Source of the DNA: Hymenobacter artigasi
Lineage (GTDB): Bacteria; Bacteroidota; Bacteroidia; Cytophagales; Hymenobacteraceae
Assembly (NCBI RefSeq): GCF_012275535.1
Contig: NZ_JAAVTK010000001.1
Location: 1-64,000 of the forward strand
Direction of reading: 5' to 3'
Length of the DNA: 64,000 bases
Shown piece by piece: positions 7,096-15,422 of this stretch. Position numbers and translations under genes: made by a program. Numbering within the stretch: position 1 is the stretch's first letter; every line of letters begins with the position of its first letter. The notes under the pieces are model-generated. The model worked only from the letters and a program-made list of their open reading frames with translations, was not told where the DNA came from and did not search any database.

Positions 7096-8790
7096 TTACT
7101 TCGTCCCGGCTGACTTGTGGGCGCTGGCGGCTTGCCCCGTAGGTTTCAACAGCGCGGCGTAGCGGTTCGGGTCGTTCAGGACGGCTACGGCGGCGATGAT
7201 GTTGGGGTCGTCGTCGAAGCCGGCTTCGGTGCGGCCTTTCTCGAAGTAGTAGCGCGACACGATTTCCTGCTCCAGCAGCTCCTTAATTTCGGGCTTGAAA
7301 CGTTGCAGGTCGTTGGCTTTGTTGACGGTGATTTTTTTGCGGACGGCTTCGAGCTCCAGCTTCACGTCGTCGTAGTGCTTTTCCTCTTTTACCTTCTTGC
7401 TGAGGTCGGCGAGGGCTTTTTCGGTGTCGGTGCTGTAGCTGATGTTTTTGCCTTGCAGGTAGGCCACGAACTTTTGATAGTCCACGTCCGAGAGCTTGAA
7501 GGCGCGGGCGGGCACGATGGTGGAGTGCTCGGCGCGGTAGCGGGTAGCGTAGTCGAAGAGGTAGCTTTTTTGAAGGAGGATGCGGGTGATGTCGGCGATT
7601 TCACGGTCGTTCACCTCCACGTCGGGGGCTACGCCGCCGCCGTCGTACACGGTGCGGCCGGCGGTGGTTTTGAAGGCCGTGCGCAGCGAATCGGGGAATT
7701 TGCCGAGCGTGCCATCGTCGCCACGGTGGGCGTAATCGATTTCCTGGATGCAGCGGCCGCTCGGGATGTAGTATTTGGCGGTAGTCACCTTCAGCTGCGA
7801 GTTGTAACTGAGGGGGCGGGTGGCTTGCACTAGGCCTTTACCGAAGGTGCGTTCGCCCACTACCACGGCGCGGTCGTAGTCCTGCAGCACGCCCGACACA
7901 ATTTCAGAGGCCGAGGCCGAGCGGCTGCTCGTGATGATGGCCACCGGTATCTGGGTATCGAGCGGCACGTCGAGGGCCTTGTAGGTTTTGTTCCACTCCG
8001 TCACCTTGCCTTTGGTGCTCACCACGTCGAGGCCCTTGTCGATGAAGAGGTTGGATATATTCACGGCCTCGTTCAGCAGGCCACCGGGGTTGTCGCGGAT
8101 ATCGAACACGATTTTTTTCGCGCCCTGCTCCTTCAGCTTGTTCACGGCGGCGCGCACTTCCTTGCCCGCATCCACGGTAAAACCGCCGAGCTGGAAGTAA
8201 CCCACGTCGCCGGAAATCATGCCCGTATAGGGCACGTTATCGACCTGGATTTTATCGCGGGTAATGTCAATTTGGACTGGCTTGTCCTGGCCGTAGCGCG
8301 TCACCATGAGCTTCACCATCGAGTTGGCCTGGCCCTTGAGGAGCTTGCTGATATCGGCATTCGACTTTTTATCCACCACCACACCGTTGATGTCGAGGAT
8401 TTCATCGCCGGGGAGCAGGCCGGCTTTCTGGGCCGGGTAGCCTTCGTAGGCGCTTTGCACCACGGTTTTGCCATTGCGCTTCACCACCGAGGCCCCAATG
8501 CCGCCGTACTGCCCGGTGGTCATGGTGCGGAAGTCCTCGATATCGTCCTCCGGAATGTAATTGGTGTAGGGGTCGAGCGAGCGCAGCATGGCGTCGATGC
8601 CGGTTTTCACCAGCTTGGCGGGCGTTATCTCGTCGACATAATACGTGTTGACCTCCTTGAAGAGCGTGGCGAAAATGTCGAGGTTCTTGGCAATTTCGAA
8701 GTACCGCTCGTTGTCGGAAGCGGCGCGGAACGATGCCAAGCCCAGCGTGCTCAGGGCCAGCGTAGCGAGTAGCTTTTTGCGGATAGTCAT
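7096..8790 (-). CDS. S41 family carboxy-terminal processing protease (CtpA/Prc-like)
   Basis: 564 residues from ATG at 8790. Order: signal sequence (1-24), helical region containing LRSLDPYTNYI, PDZ domain (about 90-170, with GIGASV and AGLLPGDEI), then the S41 protease core. The catalytic serine is most likely Ser293 in SASASEI and the lysine Lys318 in FGKG; their spacing of 25 equals Ser452-Lys477 of E. coli Prc. IRDNPGGLL near 231-239 is the oxyanion-hole loop. It should cleave C-terminal tails of periplasmic or secreted proteins. Ends at the terminator shared with the SUFU gene; rnpA lies 30 bp upstream. Confidence 0.92.
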   Translation of the reverse strand: MTIRKKLLATLALSTLGLASFRAASDNERYFEIAKNLDIFATLFKEVNTYYVDEITPAKLVKTGIDAMLRSLDPYTNYIPEDDIEDFRTMTTGQYGGIGASVVKRNGKTVVQSAYEGYPAQKAGLLPGDEILDINGVVVDKKSNADISKLLKGQANSMVKLMVTRYGQDKPVQIDITRDKIQVDNVPYTGMISGDVGYFQLGGFTVDAGKEVRAAVNKLKEQGAKKIVFDIRDNPGGLLNEAVNISNLFIDKGLDVVSTKGKVTEWNKTYKALDVPLDTQIPVAIITSSRSASASEIVSGVLQDYDRAVVVGERTFGKGLVQATRPLSYNSQLKVTTAKYYIPSGRCIQEIDYAHRGDDGTLGKFPDSLRTAFKTTAGRTVYDGGGVAPDVEVNDREIADITRILLQKSYLFDYATRYRAEHSTIVPARAFKLSDVDYQKFVAYLQGKNISYSTDTEKALADLSKKVKEEKHYDDVKLELEAVRKKITVNKANDLQRFKPEIKELLEQEIVSRYYFEKGRTEAGFDDDPNIIAAVAVLNDPNRYAALLKPTGQAASAHKSAGTK

Positions 8791-8820
8791 AGAGAATACG
8801 GGTAGCAGGTCATCACGAAT

Positions 8821-9273
8821 CTACGGGGCCGGCGGCGAAGCAGATGCTGCTTCAGGCGTCGTGCCCAGCAAACGATGGAAAGCGGAAATTAATTTTCTTT
8901 CCACCAAAGCCAATGGACTTTTTTCCTTCCCCGTGAAGATAATACCCAGCAGAGCGATTTCGTGCCCATTAGGTTGCTCCGTAAGCCGATATTTATTGAG
9001 CCGGTAGGCCTCGCGGATGAGCCGCTTGAGCCGGTTGCGGTCGACGGCCCGCTTGAAGGTGCGCTTGCTCACGCTGATGAGCACCTGCGGCGGAGCCGTG
9101 GTGGGCGCGGCCGCCTTTATCCAGACGATGCGCAGCGGGTAAACGCCAAAAGAGGCACTCTGCTTGCTGAAAAGCTCTTCGATGAGCTTTTTGCGGCACA
9201 GGTGTTCCTCCTTCGGAAAGGTGTATTTTCTCTTAGCTGTTAGCTGAGAGCCATTAGCTGTTAGCTCGGTCAC
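8821..9273 (-). CDS. rnpA: Ribonuclease P protein component
   Basis: 150 residues if GTG at 9273 is the start. The RnpA core is clear: FPKEEHLCRKKLIEELF, VLISVSKRTFKRAVDRNRLKRLIREAYR (the RNR motif that binds P RNA) and a short C-terminal extension. The protein assists the P RNA in cutting 5' leaders from tRNA precursors. It lies downstream of rpmH as usual. The first 14 or so codons, including the only candidate GTG, are made from an AGCTGTTAGCT-type dispersed repeat (9234-9268), so the natural start is uncertain; no ATG is in frame nearby. Confidence 0.9.
   Translation of the reverse strand: MTELTANGSQLTAKRKYTFPKEEHLCRKKLIEELFSKQSASFGVYPLRIVWIKAAAPTTAPPQVLISVSKRTFKRAVDRNRLKRLIREAYRLNKYRLTEQPNGHEIALLGIIFTGKEKSPLALVERKLISAFHRLLGTTPEAASASPPAP
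9234..9268. repeat. Dispersed AGCTGTTAGCT-type repeat
   Basis: TTAGCTGTTAGCTGAGAGCC then ATTAGCTGTTAGCT. The same units recur at 48176-48255. It overlaps the 5' end of rnpA. Confidence 0.8.
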
Positions 9274-9337
9274 GATGCTTATTTATTGGCTATTACTTGG
9301 CAGCAAAAGCCACTTTGGAAGGGCCAGAAATAGCGAA

Positions 9338-9381
9338 GCCGCATTGCAGCGACAGTAGTAAGACTGTCTCAGCAATGCGGC
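9338..9381. repeat. Hairpin between rpmH and rnpA
   Basis: GCCGCATTGC...GACAGT paired with ACTGTC...GCAATGCGGC. It lies in the 155-bp gap of the rpmH-rnpA unit and could be an attenuator or RNA stabiliser. No T-run follows. Confidence 0.6.
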
Positions 9382-9428
9382 AATCTGCTAGCCAGCCGCG
9401 CGAAGCGTTTGACTAACGGCTATTGCGA

Positions 9429-9587
9429 CTAGCGCTTGTGCTTGCCTTCGTCGGATACGGTGAGGCGCTTGCGGCCTTTGGCACGACGACGGGCCAGCAC
9501 GTTGCGGCCATTGGCGGACTCCATGCGGAGACGGAAGCCGTGCTTGTTAACGCGCTTGCGCTTCGAGGGCTGATAGGTACGTTTCAT
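9429..9587 (-). CDS. rpmH: 50S ribosomal protein L34
   Basis: 52 residues from ATG at 9587. [19 protein letters not shown] and the run [16 protein letters not shown] are diagnostic of bL34. An upstream in-frame codon would add ten residues, but the MKRTYQPS start is universal. Structural protein of the large ribosomal subunit. It is transcribed from the consensus promoter at 9615-9645 and followed by rnpA, the common bacterial rpmH-rnpA pair. Confidence 0.97.
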   Translation of the reverse strand: MKRTYQPSKRKRVNKHGFRLRMESANGRNVLARRRAKGRKRLTVSDEGKHKR

Positions 9588-9614
9588 CTTATGTGTAGTT
9601 TCAAGTTGGGCCGG

Positions 9615-9645
9615 CAAAGGTACGGGCTTTGTTTGGAAAAGACAA
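9615..9645 (-). promoter_or_regulatory. rpmH promoter
   Basis: TTG (9645-9643), 20 nt, TACCTTTG (9622-9615) on the minus strand; ATG of rpmH is 27 nt downstream. Confidence 0.75.
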
Positions 9646-9650
9646 GTGCT

Positions 9651-9746
9651 TTGTGCGGTAAGCTTTAGCTTGCCGTGGAAGGATTCACTTTTACTCGAAA
9701 AAGCCCTGTACTTTCCTGAAACGGCAAGCTAAAGCTTACCGCACAA
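9651..9746. repeat. REP pair A: 26-bp inverted repeat
   Basis: Left arm 9651-9676 and right arm 9721-9746 are reverse complements; core GCGGTAAGCTTTAGCTTGCC. The right arm contains the stop codon of the RAYT transposase gene. The same family recurs at 10351-10455, 13832-13907 and 19009-19107. Confidence 0.92.
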
Positions 9747-10353
9747 AGGAATGGGGCCATTGCGTCCAATCCTCTACCAGTCCGGCTTTTACGGGATTGT
9801 TCAGCACGTAGGCAATAACGCGCTCGCCCTCCTTGCCGTCGCGCACCAGATGGTCGTAGCTCTCGTGCCGCCAGAAGGGTTCGCCTTGCCGGTGCAGCAG
9901 CTTATTAGCTTCCAGCGCCGTGCGGCCTTTCAGCCGCTGCATCATCTTGGCCGGCGAGAACTCAGGGGAATCGGGTAACTGCAATACAATGTGCACATGG
10001 TTTGACATAATGCAGTACGCCAACACGATTACGTCAAGCTCTTCCAATCGCATGATTTCCTGCGTTACCAACCTGGCAATCCGGTCATCGCGGAGCCATG
10101 TTGGGCCGGTGGCCGCCTGGTCCAGCACGGTATCATACTTGGCGAAATGTGCTTTTCTGATATCATAAACTGCTTTGCTCCGGGCTTGCGGCACGCTCAG
10201 TTGCTGCAGGGCTTCGGCAATGGCACGCTCCCGCTCATCGGCGAGCTGCTGCAGAACAGTGGCAGCGATTGAGCCGGCCAGGCGAAAAGTGATGAAAATA
10301 GTGCCGCCGGGCGGGAGAATGTGCGGCAAATTGCGCTGGTAGCTGGACTTCAT
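9736..10353 (-). CDS. REP-associated tyrosine transposase (RAYT, IS200-like Y1 HUH)
   Basis: 205 residues from ATG at 10353. IMSNHVHIVLQ places the metal-binding HUH motif at His119 and His121, and RHESYDHLVRD gives the likely nucleophile Tyr166; the following VIAYVLNNPVKAGLV is the usual RAYT C-terminus. Such proteins nick single-stranded REP hairpins and are thought to spread or maintain them; they are usually single copy and domesticated. Here the gene is enclosed by matching palindromes: the stop codon falls inside REP pair A and the start codon touches REP pair B. All key residues are present, so it may be active. Confidence 0.9.
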   Translation of the reverse strand: MKSSYQRNLPHILPPGGTIFITFRLAGSIAATVLQQLADERERAIAEALQQLSVPQARSKAVYDIRKAHFAKYDTVLDQAATGPTWLRDDRIARLVTQEIMRLEELDVIVLAYCIMSNHVHIVLQLPDSPEFSPAKMMQRLKGRTALEANKLLHRQGEPFWRHESYDHLVRDGKEGERVIAYVLNNPVKAGLVEDWTQWPHSFVR

Positions 10354-10455
10354 AGTGAGGTAAGCTTTAGCTGGCACCGCAGGGCCGTTGGCTTGGAATA
10401 GATGTTTTTCCACATTGCGCCTACTTTTGACGGCAAGCTAAAGCTTACCTCACTA
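10351..10455. repeat. REP pair B, between the RAYT and M61 genes
   Basis: Left arm about 10353-10375 (TAGTGAGGTAAGCTTTAGCT) and right arm about 10432-10455, reverse complements with one small mismatch. GTGAGG replaces GTGCGG of the other copies in both arms, so the arms changed together. A TACTTTTG element at 10422-10429 lies between the arms and may drive the M61 gene. Confidence 0.88.
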
Positions 10456-12185
10456 TGAACTACCGCGTTTCCTACGAGAATCCCCTCACGTTTTACCTGC
10501 AAATCGAGCTTACGCTGGACGTAGCGGCCGACGCTACTGCCCCGCTGGAACTGCAGCTGCCCGCGTGGCGGCCCGGCCGCTACGAGCTGCAAAACTTCGC
10601 CCAGAAGATTCAAAAAGTCGTTATCGAAGATGCCGCAACCGGCCAGCCCCTCCCCTACCGCAAGCTGACGAAAGACCGGTGGGCAGTGCCCAATGCAGCC
10701 GGCCGCACCGTGCGGGTGCGCTACAACTTCTACGCCCACCAGATGGACGCCGGCGGCTCCTGGCTCGATGAGACGCAGCTGTACCTAAACCCGGTGCAGG
10801 CGCTGATGTATGCCGAAGGGCGGCAGTGGGAGCCCTGCGAGTTGACGCTGGCGCTGCCCGAGGGCTGGCAGGTGGCCTGTGGGCTACCACAAACCGCGCC
10901 CCATGTGCTGTTGGCAAAGGATTTCGACCAGCTGGCCGATGCGCCGCTGATTGCCAGCCCCACGCTGGTGCACCAGGAATACGAAGCGGGCGGGCTGCCT
11001 TTCCACGTCTGGGTGCAGGGCGAGGCGGAGCTGAATTGGCCGCGCATTCTGGCCGATTTCAAGGCGTTTTCGGAGGAGCAGCTGACTATGTTCGGAGGTT
11101 TTCCGGTGGCGGATTACCACTTTATGAACCAGTTTCTGCCCTACAAACACTACCACGGCGTGGAGCATCACAACTCCACGGTGATTACGCTAGGGCCGGC
11201 CGAGCTGATTATGAGCGAGGGCTTGTACAAGGAATTGCTGGGCGTGAGCTGCCACGAGCTGTTTCATACCTGGAACATCAAGAGCATCCGGCCGGCCGAG
11301 ATGCAGCCCTACGACTACAGCCGTGAGAACTACTTCCGTACCTGTTTCATTGCCGAGGGCATTACGACCTACTACGGCGAGTACCTGCTGGCCCGCAGCC
11401 ACGTTCGTACCCCGGCGCAGTATTTTGAGGAACTGAACATCGTGCTGCGCAAGCACTACGACGATGCCGGCGGCGACAATCTCTCGCTGGCCGATGCCAG
11501 CATGGACCTCTGGCTGGACGGATACAAGCCCGGCGTGCCCGACCGCAAGGTGAGCGTGTACCACAAGGGCGCGCTGGTGGCTATGCTACTTGATTTGACC
11601 ATCCGGCAGCTTTCTAATCACGCGCGCAGCCTCGATGATGTGATGCGGCGGCTGTACGAGGATTTCGGCAAAACCGGCATTGGCTACACGGAGGACGACT
11701 ATGCGCGCATTGTGAACGAAGTGGCCGGGCGCGATATGCACGCCTATTTCGACAAGTTCATTTACGGCACTGCGCCGCTGCTGGAGCCGCTGGACCGGGT
11801 GCTGCACACGGTGGGCTGCCAGTTGCTGGTGGGCGAAAACACCTCAGCTTCGGAAGGCACGTTTGGTTTCCGCACGGTGGTGAAGAATGAGCGGACGGAG
11901 GTAGCGACCATCTGGCCCAATTCGCCAGCCGCCGCCACCCTGACGGTGGACGATGAAATAGTAGCCGTGAATGGCCGCCGCGTCGACATGAACCTGCAAA
12001 GCCTGCTCAGCACCGGCGCGCCGGCCTACGAGGTAAGCGTGTTTCGCCAAAACCGACTGCTGACGGTGACGCTGGCCGCTACACCGGGCATAAGCTTCGG
12101 CCAGCGCTATGCGATTGAAAAGCTGGAAACGGCCGACGCGGCGCAGCAGCGCGGGTTTGAGCAGTGGCTGGGGTGGGCATTTTAA
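10455..12185 (+). CDS. M61 family glycyl aminopeptidase-like metallopeptidase with PDZ domain
   Basis: 576 residues from ATG at 10455. An N-terminal beta domain (about 1-160) is followed by the zinc site HELFH at 267-271, with FIAEGITTYYGEY supplying the third ligand, and a C-terminal PDZ-like domain (about 470-550, PNSPAAATLTVDDEIVAVNG). This is the architecture of M61 peptidases, which remove N-terminal glycine or alanine from short peptides. No signal peptide is obvious, so it is likely cytoplasmic. Its 5' leader is largely the right arm of REP pair B. A strong terminator follows. Confidence 0.92.
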   Translation: MNYRVSYENPLTFYLQIELTLDVAADATAPLELQLPAWRPGRYELQNFAQKIQKVVIEDAATGQPLPYRKLTKDRWAVPNAAGRTVRVRYNFYAHQMDAGGSWLDETQLYLNPVQALMYAEGRQWEPCELTLALPEGWQVACGLPQTAPHVLLAKDFDQLADAPLIASPTLVHQEYEAGGLPFHVWVQGEAELNWPRILADFKAFSEEQLTMFGGFPVADYHFMNQFLPYKHYHGVEHHNSTVITLGPAELIMSEGLYKELLGVSCHELFHTWNIKSIRPAEMQPYDYSRENYFRTCFIAEGITTYYGEYLLARSHVRTPAQYFEELNIVLRKHYDDAGGDNLSLADASMDLWLDGYKPGVPDRKVSVYHKGALVAMLLDLTIRQLSNHARSLDDVMRRLYEDFGKTGIGYTEDDYARIVNEVAGRDMHAYFDKFIYGTAPLLEPLDRVLHTVGCQLLVGENTSASEGTFGFRTVVKNERTEVATIWPNSPAAATLTVDDEIVAVNGRRVDMNLQSLLSTGAPAYEVSVFRQNRLLTVTLAATPGISFGQRYAIEKLETADAAQQRGFEQWLGWAF

Positions 12186-12240
12186 TTGGATAGTATCCCC
12201 CATAAAGAATCAAAAATTCGTGTCTTTATCGCAAACACAA

Positions 12241-12274
12241 AAGGCCCCGCCGGACGAATCCGGCGGGGCCTTTT
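12241..12274. terminator. Bidirectional terminator
   Basis: AAGGCCCCGCCGG, 6-nt loop, CCGGCGGGGCCTT, then TTTT on the plus strand and an A-rich left flank giving TTTTGTGTT on the minus strand. It lies between the convergent M61 gene and the 84-aa gene. Confidence 0.85.
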
Positions 12275-12295
12275 GTGCTAAAGCAGCGCTAGCTA

Positions 12296-12550
12296 CTAGT
12301 GGTCTTTGCTGTTGTCGGCGCCCTTTTTCATCGGGCCTTTGTTCACCGACATCGGCTTGTTGTTCTGGGGGTTGCTGCGGATGTTGTGCACACCCTCGCC
12401 GGCCGTGAGGCCATCAGTGGTATTGCCTTGGTGCGATACCTGGTTGTCGTTCGGGTTCTGAACCTGCGTGCTCTTACGGCCGGTTCGGGCCATGGGGTCC
12501 ACGGAGGTTTTTTTGTTTTCGAGGTTAGCCTCTTCTTGATGCAAGCTCAT
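12296..12550 (-). CDS. Small hydrophilic protein of unknown function
   Basis: 84 residues from ATG at 12550. Rich in Asn, Gln, Lys and Ser, with no hydrophobic segment and no Cys; probably disordered. I do not recognise a family. It is supported as a gene by the terminator placed just after it and by lack of a competing frame. It lies 99 bp downstream of the PfkB kinase gene, same strand. Confidence 0.55.
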   Translation of the reverse strand: MSLHQEEANLENKKTSVDPMARTGRKSTQVQNPNDNQVSHQGNTTDGLTAGEGVHNIRSNPQNNKPMSVNKGPMKKGADNSKDH

Positions 12551-12649
12551 AGCGGGTGGGTTTTAGGATGGGAGATAAAGGAAGGTAGTCTATTAGTATA
12601 CCTGCTTTTCACCTAAAAGGTTGCCCCTCACGCCAGTGCCTGCGGGGTG

Positions 12650-13588
12650 CTACGCCACGTTGGCAACGGCTATGGCGGGCACCACCTTCACCAGCTCGGC
12701 AAACTGGGCTTCGCGGGCTTCCAGTTCCTCGGAGGTGAGGTTGAGCAGGCGCTCGGTGCCGAACTTCTCGACGCAGAACGAAGCCATGGCCGAGCCGTGA
12801 ATGACGGCGCGCTTCATGTTCTCAAAGCTGATGTCGTCCGTCGCGGCGAGGTGGCCGATGAAGCCGCCCGCGAACGTATCGCCGGCACCGGTTGGGTCGA
12901 ATACTTCTTCCAGGGGCAGCGCCGGGGCGTAGAACACCTTGTTCTTGTGGAAGAGCAGGGCACCGTGCTCGCCCTTCTTGATGATGAGGAATTTCGGCCC
13001 CATGCCCATGATTTTTTTGGCGGCCTTCACCAGCGAGTATTCGCCGGAAAGCTGGCGGGCTTCCTCGTCGTTGATGCTCAGCACGTCGACCATCTCGATG
13101 GTGGCGATGAGCTCTTCGAGGGCAATGTCCATCCAGAAGTTCATCGTGTCCATCACAATCAGCTTGGGCCGGTTCACGAGGCGCTGAATGACGAGGCGCT
13201 GCACCTGCGGGGCCAGATTGCCCAGCATCAGGTACTTGCAGTCCTGGTAAGCATCGGGGATGATGGGGTCGAAATCAGCCAGCACGTTGAGCTCGGTTAC
13301 GAGGGTTTCGCGCGAGTTCAAGTCTTTGGAGTAGATGCCCGACCAGAAGAAGGACTTCTCGCCCTGCTTCACTTGCAGGCCTTCCACGTCCACGCCGTGC
13401 TCTTCGAGCAACAGGATATCGGACTGCGGAAAGTCGTCGCCCACCACGGCCACCAGCTTCACGGGCTTCAGCGAATACGAGGCCGAGAGGCTGATGTAGG
13501 TGGCGGCACCGCCGATGATTTTATCGGTTTTGCCGAAGGGCGTTTCCAGGGCGTCGAACGCGACGCTGCCGATGACGAGCAGGCTCAT
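12650..13588 (-). CDS. PfkB family carbohydrate kinase
   Basis: 312 residues from ATG at 13588. GGAATYISLSASYS near 26-39 and DPTGAGDTFAGG at 231-242 are the two PfkB signatures; Asp237 is the predicted catalytic base. VAVVGDDF and INDEEARQLSG are also typical. The family phosphorylates sugars or nucleosides using ATP; the substrate cannot be fixed from the sequence, and adenosine- or ribokinase-like roles are both open. Upstream of it are a terminator and tRNA-His, so it has its own promoter or depends on read-through. Confidence 0.88.
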   Translation of the reverse strand: MSLLVIGSVAFDALETPFGKTDKIIGGAATYISLSASYSLKPVKLVAVVGDDFPQSDILLLEEHGVDVEGLQVKQGEKSFFWSGIYSKDLNSRETLVTELNVLADFDPIIPDAYQDCKYLMLGNLAPQVQRLVIQRLVNRPKLIVMDTMNFWMDIALEELIATIEMVDVLSINDEEARQLSGEYSLVKAAKKIMGMGPKFLIIKKGEHGALLFHKNKVFYAPALPLEEVFDPTGAGDTFAGGFIGHLAATDDISFENMKRAVIHGSAMASFCVEKFGTERLLNLTSEELEAREAQFAELVKVVPAIAVANVA

Positions 13589-13661
13589 GCAGGTAAATTG
13601 TGGTGAATAAAGAATCGAAATTAAAGCCGTATTAAAACGGATTCAGTGCAAGCAACAAAAA

Positions 13662-13689
13662 AGTCCCCGGATAATTCCGGGGACTTTTT
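13662..13689. terminator. Terminator downstream of tRNA-His
   Basis: AGTCCCCGG, loop ATAATT, CCGGGGACT, flanked by A6 on the left (T-run on the minus strand) and TTTTT on the right. It ends the tRNA transcript before the PfkB gene. Confidence 0.82.
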
Positions 13690-13695
13690 CTGGTG

Positions 13696-13770
<75 letters not shown>

Positions 13771-13788
13771 AGGTTTGTTTTGGTGGTG

Positions 13789-13819
13789 CAAAGATAGAAA
13801 AAGAAGTGGGAAAAGGCAA
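13789..13819 (-). promoter_or_regulatory. tRNA-His promoter
   Basis: TTG (13819-13817), 20 nt, TATCTTTG (13796-13789) on the minus strand, 18 nt before the tRNA 5' end. Confidence 0.7.
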
Positions 13820-13831
13820 AATAAATTCGGG

Positions 13832-13907
13832 TTGTGCGGTAAGCTTTAGCTTGCCATGGTGGGGAAAGCACGCATTATCAGTACGGCAAGCTAAAGCTTA
13901 CCGCACA
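13832..13907. repeat. REP pair C: 24-bp inverted repeat
   Basis: Arms 13832-13855 and 13884-13907, with core GCGGTAAGCTTTAGCTTGCC identical to that of pair A. It lies between the tRNA-His promoter and the helicase gene. Confidence 0.92.
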
Positions 13908-13915
13908 AAAACCCC

Positions 13916-13923
13916 GACCTTTG
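13916..13923 (+). promoter_or_regulatory. Possible -7 element abutting the helicase start
   Basis: GACCTTTG, one base from TAnnTTTG, then 4 nt and ATG at 13928. Confidence 0.35.
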
Positions 13924-13927
13924 CGGA

Positions 13928-15337
13928 ATGGAACCCAACATTGCCCCATCGTTCAACGATTTCAAGCTCAACAAACAACTCCTCACCGCTGTGGCCGCTG
14001 CCGGCTTCACCGACCCCACGCCGGTGCAGGTTCAGACTATCCCGCTGCTGCTGGCCGGGCACGACGTATTAGGCATTGCCCAAACCGGCACCGGCAAGAC
14101 GGCTGCCTTCGGCCTGCCCCTGCTCATGAAGGTGAAATATGCCCAGGGCAACAATCCCCGGGCCCTGGTGCTGGCTCCCACGCGCGAGCTGGCCATGCAG
14201 ATTGAGAAGCATTTGAAGGCGCTGGCGGTGAATACCGACCTGCGCATTTTCGCCATTTACGGCGGCCTGGGCCCCAAAACCCAGATTGAAACCATCTCTG
14301 AAGGCCTTGATATTCTGGTGGCCACGCCGGGCCGGCTGCTCGAAATTTACCTGAAAGGCGCGGTACGGCTCACCGACCTGAAGACGCTGGTGATGGACGA
14401 GGCCGACAAGATGATGGACATGGGCTTTATGCCCCAGATTCGGCGCATCCTGGAAATTATCCCGCGCAAGCGTCAGAATGCCTTGTTTTCGGCCACCATG
14501 CCGGAGCGCGTGACCACGTTGAGCGAGGAATTCCTGGAATTCCCGGTGCGCGTGGAAGTGACCCCGCCGGCCAAAACAGCCTCTACCGTGTCGCAGGTGA
14601 TGTACGAAGCACCCAACCTGCTCACCAAAATCAACCTGCTGCACTTCCTGCTGCACCGCGACATCGATACCATGACGCGGGTGCTGCTTTTCTGCCGCAC
14701 CAAGCAGCACGCCGACCAGGTGGCTCACTTCCTGGAGCGCAAGGCCCCCGCTGGCGAGGTGCGCGTGATTCACGGCAACAAGGGCCAGAACGCGCGGATG
14801 AACAGCATGGACTCCTTCAAGGCCGGGGAGGTGCGCTACATGGTGGCGACGGACGTAGCCGCCCGTGGCATCGACGTGCCGCAGGTGACGCACGTTATCA
14901 ACTTCGACGTGCCAATTGTGCACGACGACTACGTGCACCGCATTGGCCGCACGGGCCGGGCGCTGCACACCGGCGCGGCCATCACCTTCGCCAATGAGGC
15001 GGAAATGGTGCATGTGGCCGAGATTGAGCTGCTCATCAACCAGAAGATTGAGCTGCTGCCGCTGCCCGAAGAAGTGGTGGTGGAGGAAACGCCCTTCGAG
15101 GAGCAGCAGAAGATGGGCCGCGAGCTCGACGAGCGCCGCAAGAAGCTGGACCCCACCTTCAAAGGGGCCTTCCACGAGAAGAAGGAGTGGATTAAACCCG
15201 GCGTGACGATTGACAAGCGCACCGGTAAGCCCTTCGCCGAAGGCCAGAAAAAGAGCACCAAGGGCTCGAAGGCTTTTGTGGGCAAGAAAGGCGGCTCGAA
15301 CCCCGGCGTGAAGGCGCTGAAGCGGCGCGGACGGTAA
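13928..15337 (+). CDS. DEAD-box RNA helicase, RhlE-like
   Basis: 469 residues from ATG at 13928. All core motifs are present: AQTGTGKT (I), PTRELA (Ia), TPGRLLE (Ib), DEAD (II), SAT (III), ATDVAARGIDVP (V) and HRIGRTGR (VI). Gln of the Q motif precedes TIPLLLAG. The two RecA domains occupy about 1-375; a basic tail (GKKGGSNPGVKALKRRGR) probably binds RNA. Members unwind short RNA duplexes in ribosome assembly, decay or cold adaptation. Monocistronic; a TTTG-N4-ATG arrangement suggests little or no 5' leader. Confidence 0.95.
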   Translation: MEPNIAPSFNDFKLNKQLLTAVAAAGFTDPTPVQVQTIPLLLAGHDVLGIAQTGTGKTAAFGLPLLMKVKYAQGNNPRALVLAPTRELAMQIEKHLKALAVNTDLRIFAIYGGLGPKTQIETISEGLDILVATPGRLLEIYLKGAVRLTDLKTLVMDEADKMMDMGFMPQIRRILEIIPRKRQNALFSATMPERVTTLSEEFLEFPVRVEVTPPAKTASTVSQVMYEAPNLLTKINLLHFLLHRDIDTMTRVLLFCRTKQHADQVAHFLERKAPAGEVRVIHGNKGQNARMNSMDSFKAGEVRYMVATDVAARGIDVPQVTHVINFDVPIVHDDYVHRIGRTGRALHTGAAITFANEAEMVHVAEIELLINQKIELLPLPEEVVVEETPFEEQQKMGRELDERRKKLDPTFKGAFHEKKEWIKPGVTIDKRTGKPFAEGQKKSTKGSKAFVGKKGGSNPGVKALKRRGR

Positions 15338-15342
15338 GATAG

Positions 15343-15419
15343 AAGGGTTGAGTTTTGAGGGTTGAATGTTGAGTTATTGTCTTCTAAACTCAACGTTCAA
15401 CCCTCAAAACTCAACCCTT
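15343..15419. repeat. 33-bp inverted repeat (GGGTTGAGTTTTGAG family)
   Basis: Arms 15343-15375 and 15387-15419 with one mismatch, built on AAGGGTTGAGTTTTGAGGG. A related element lies at 61697-61790. It falls between the convergent helicase and membrane protein genes. Confidence 0.88.
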
Positions 15420-15422
15420 TTC

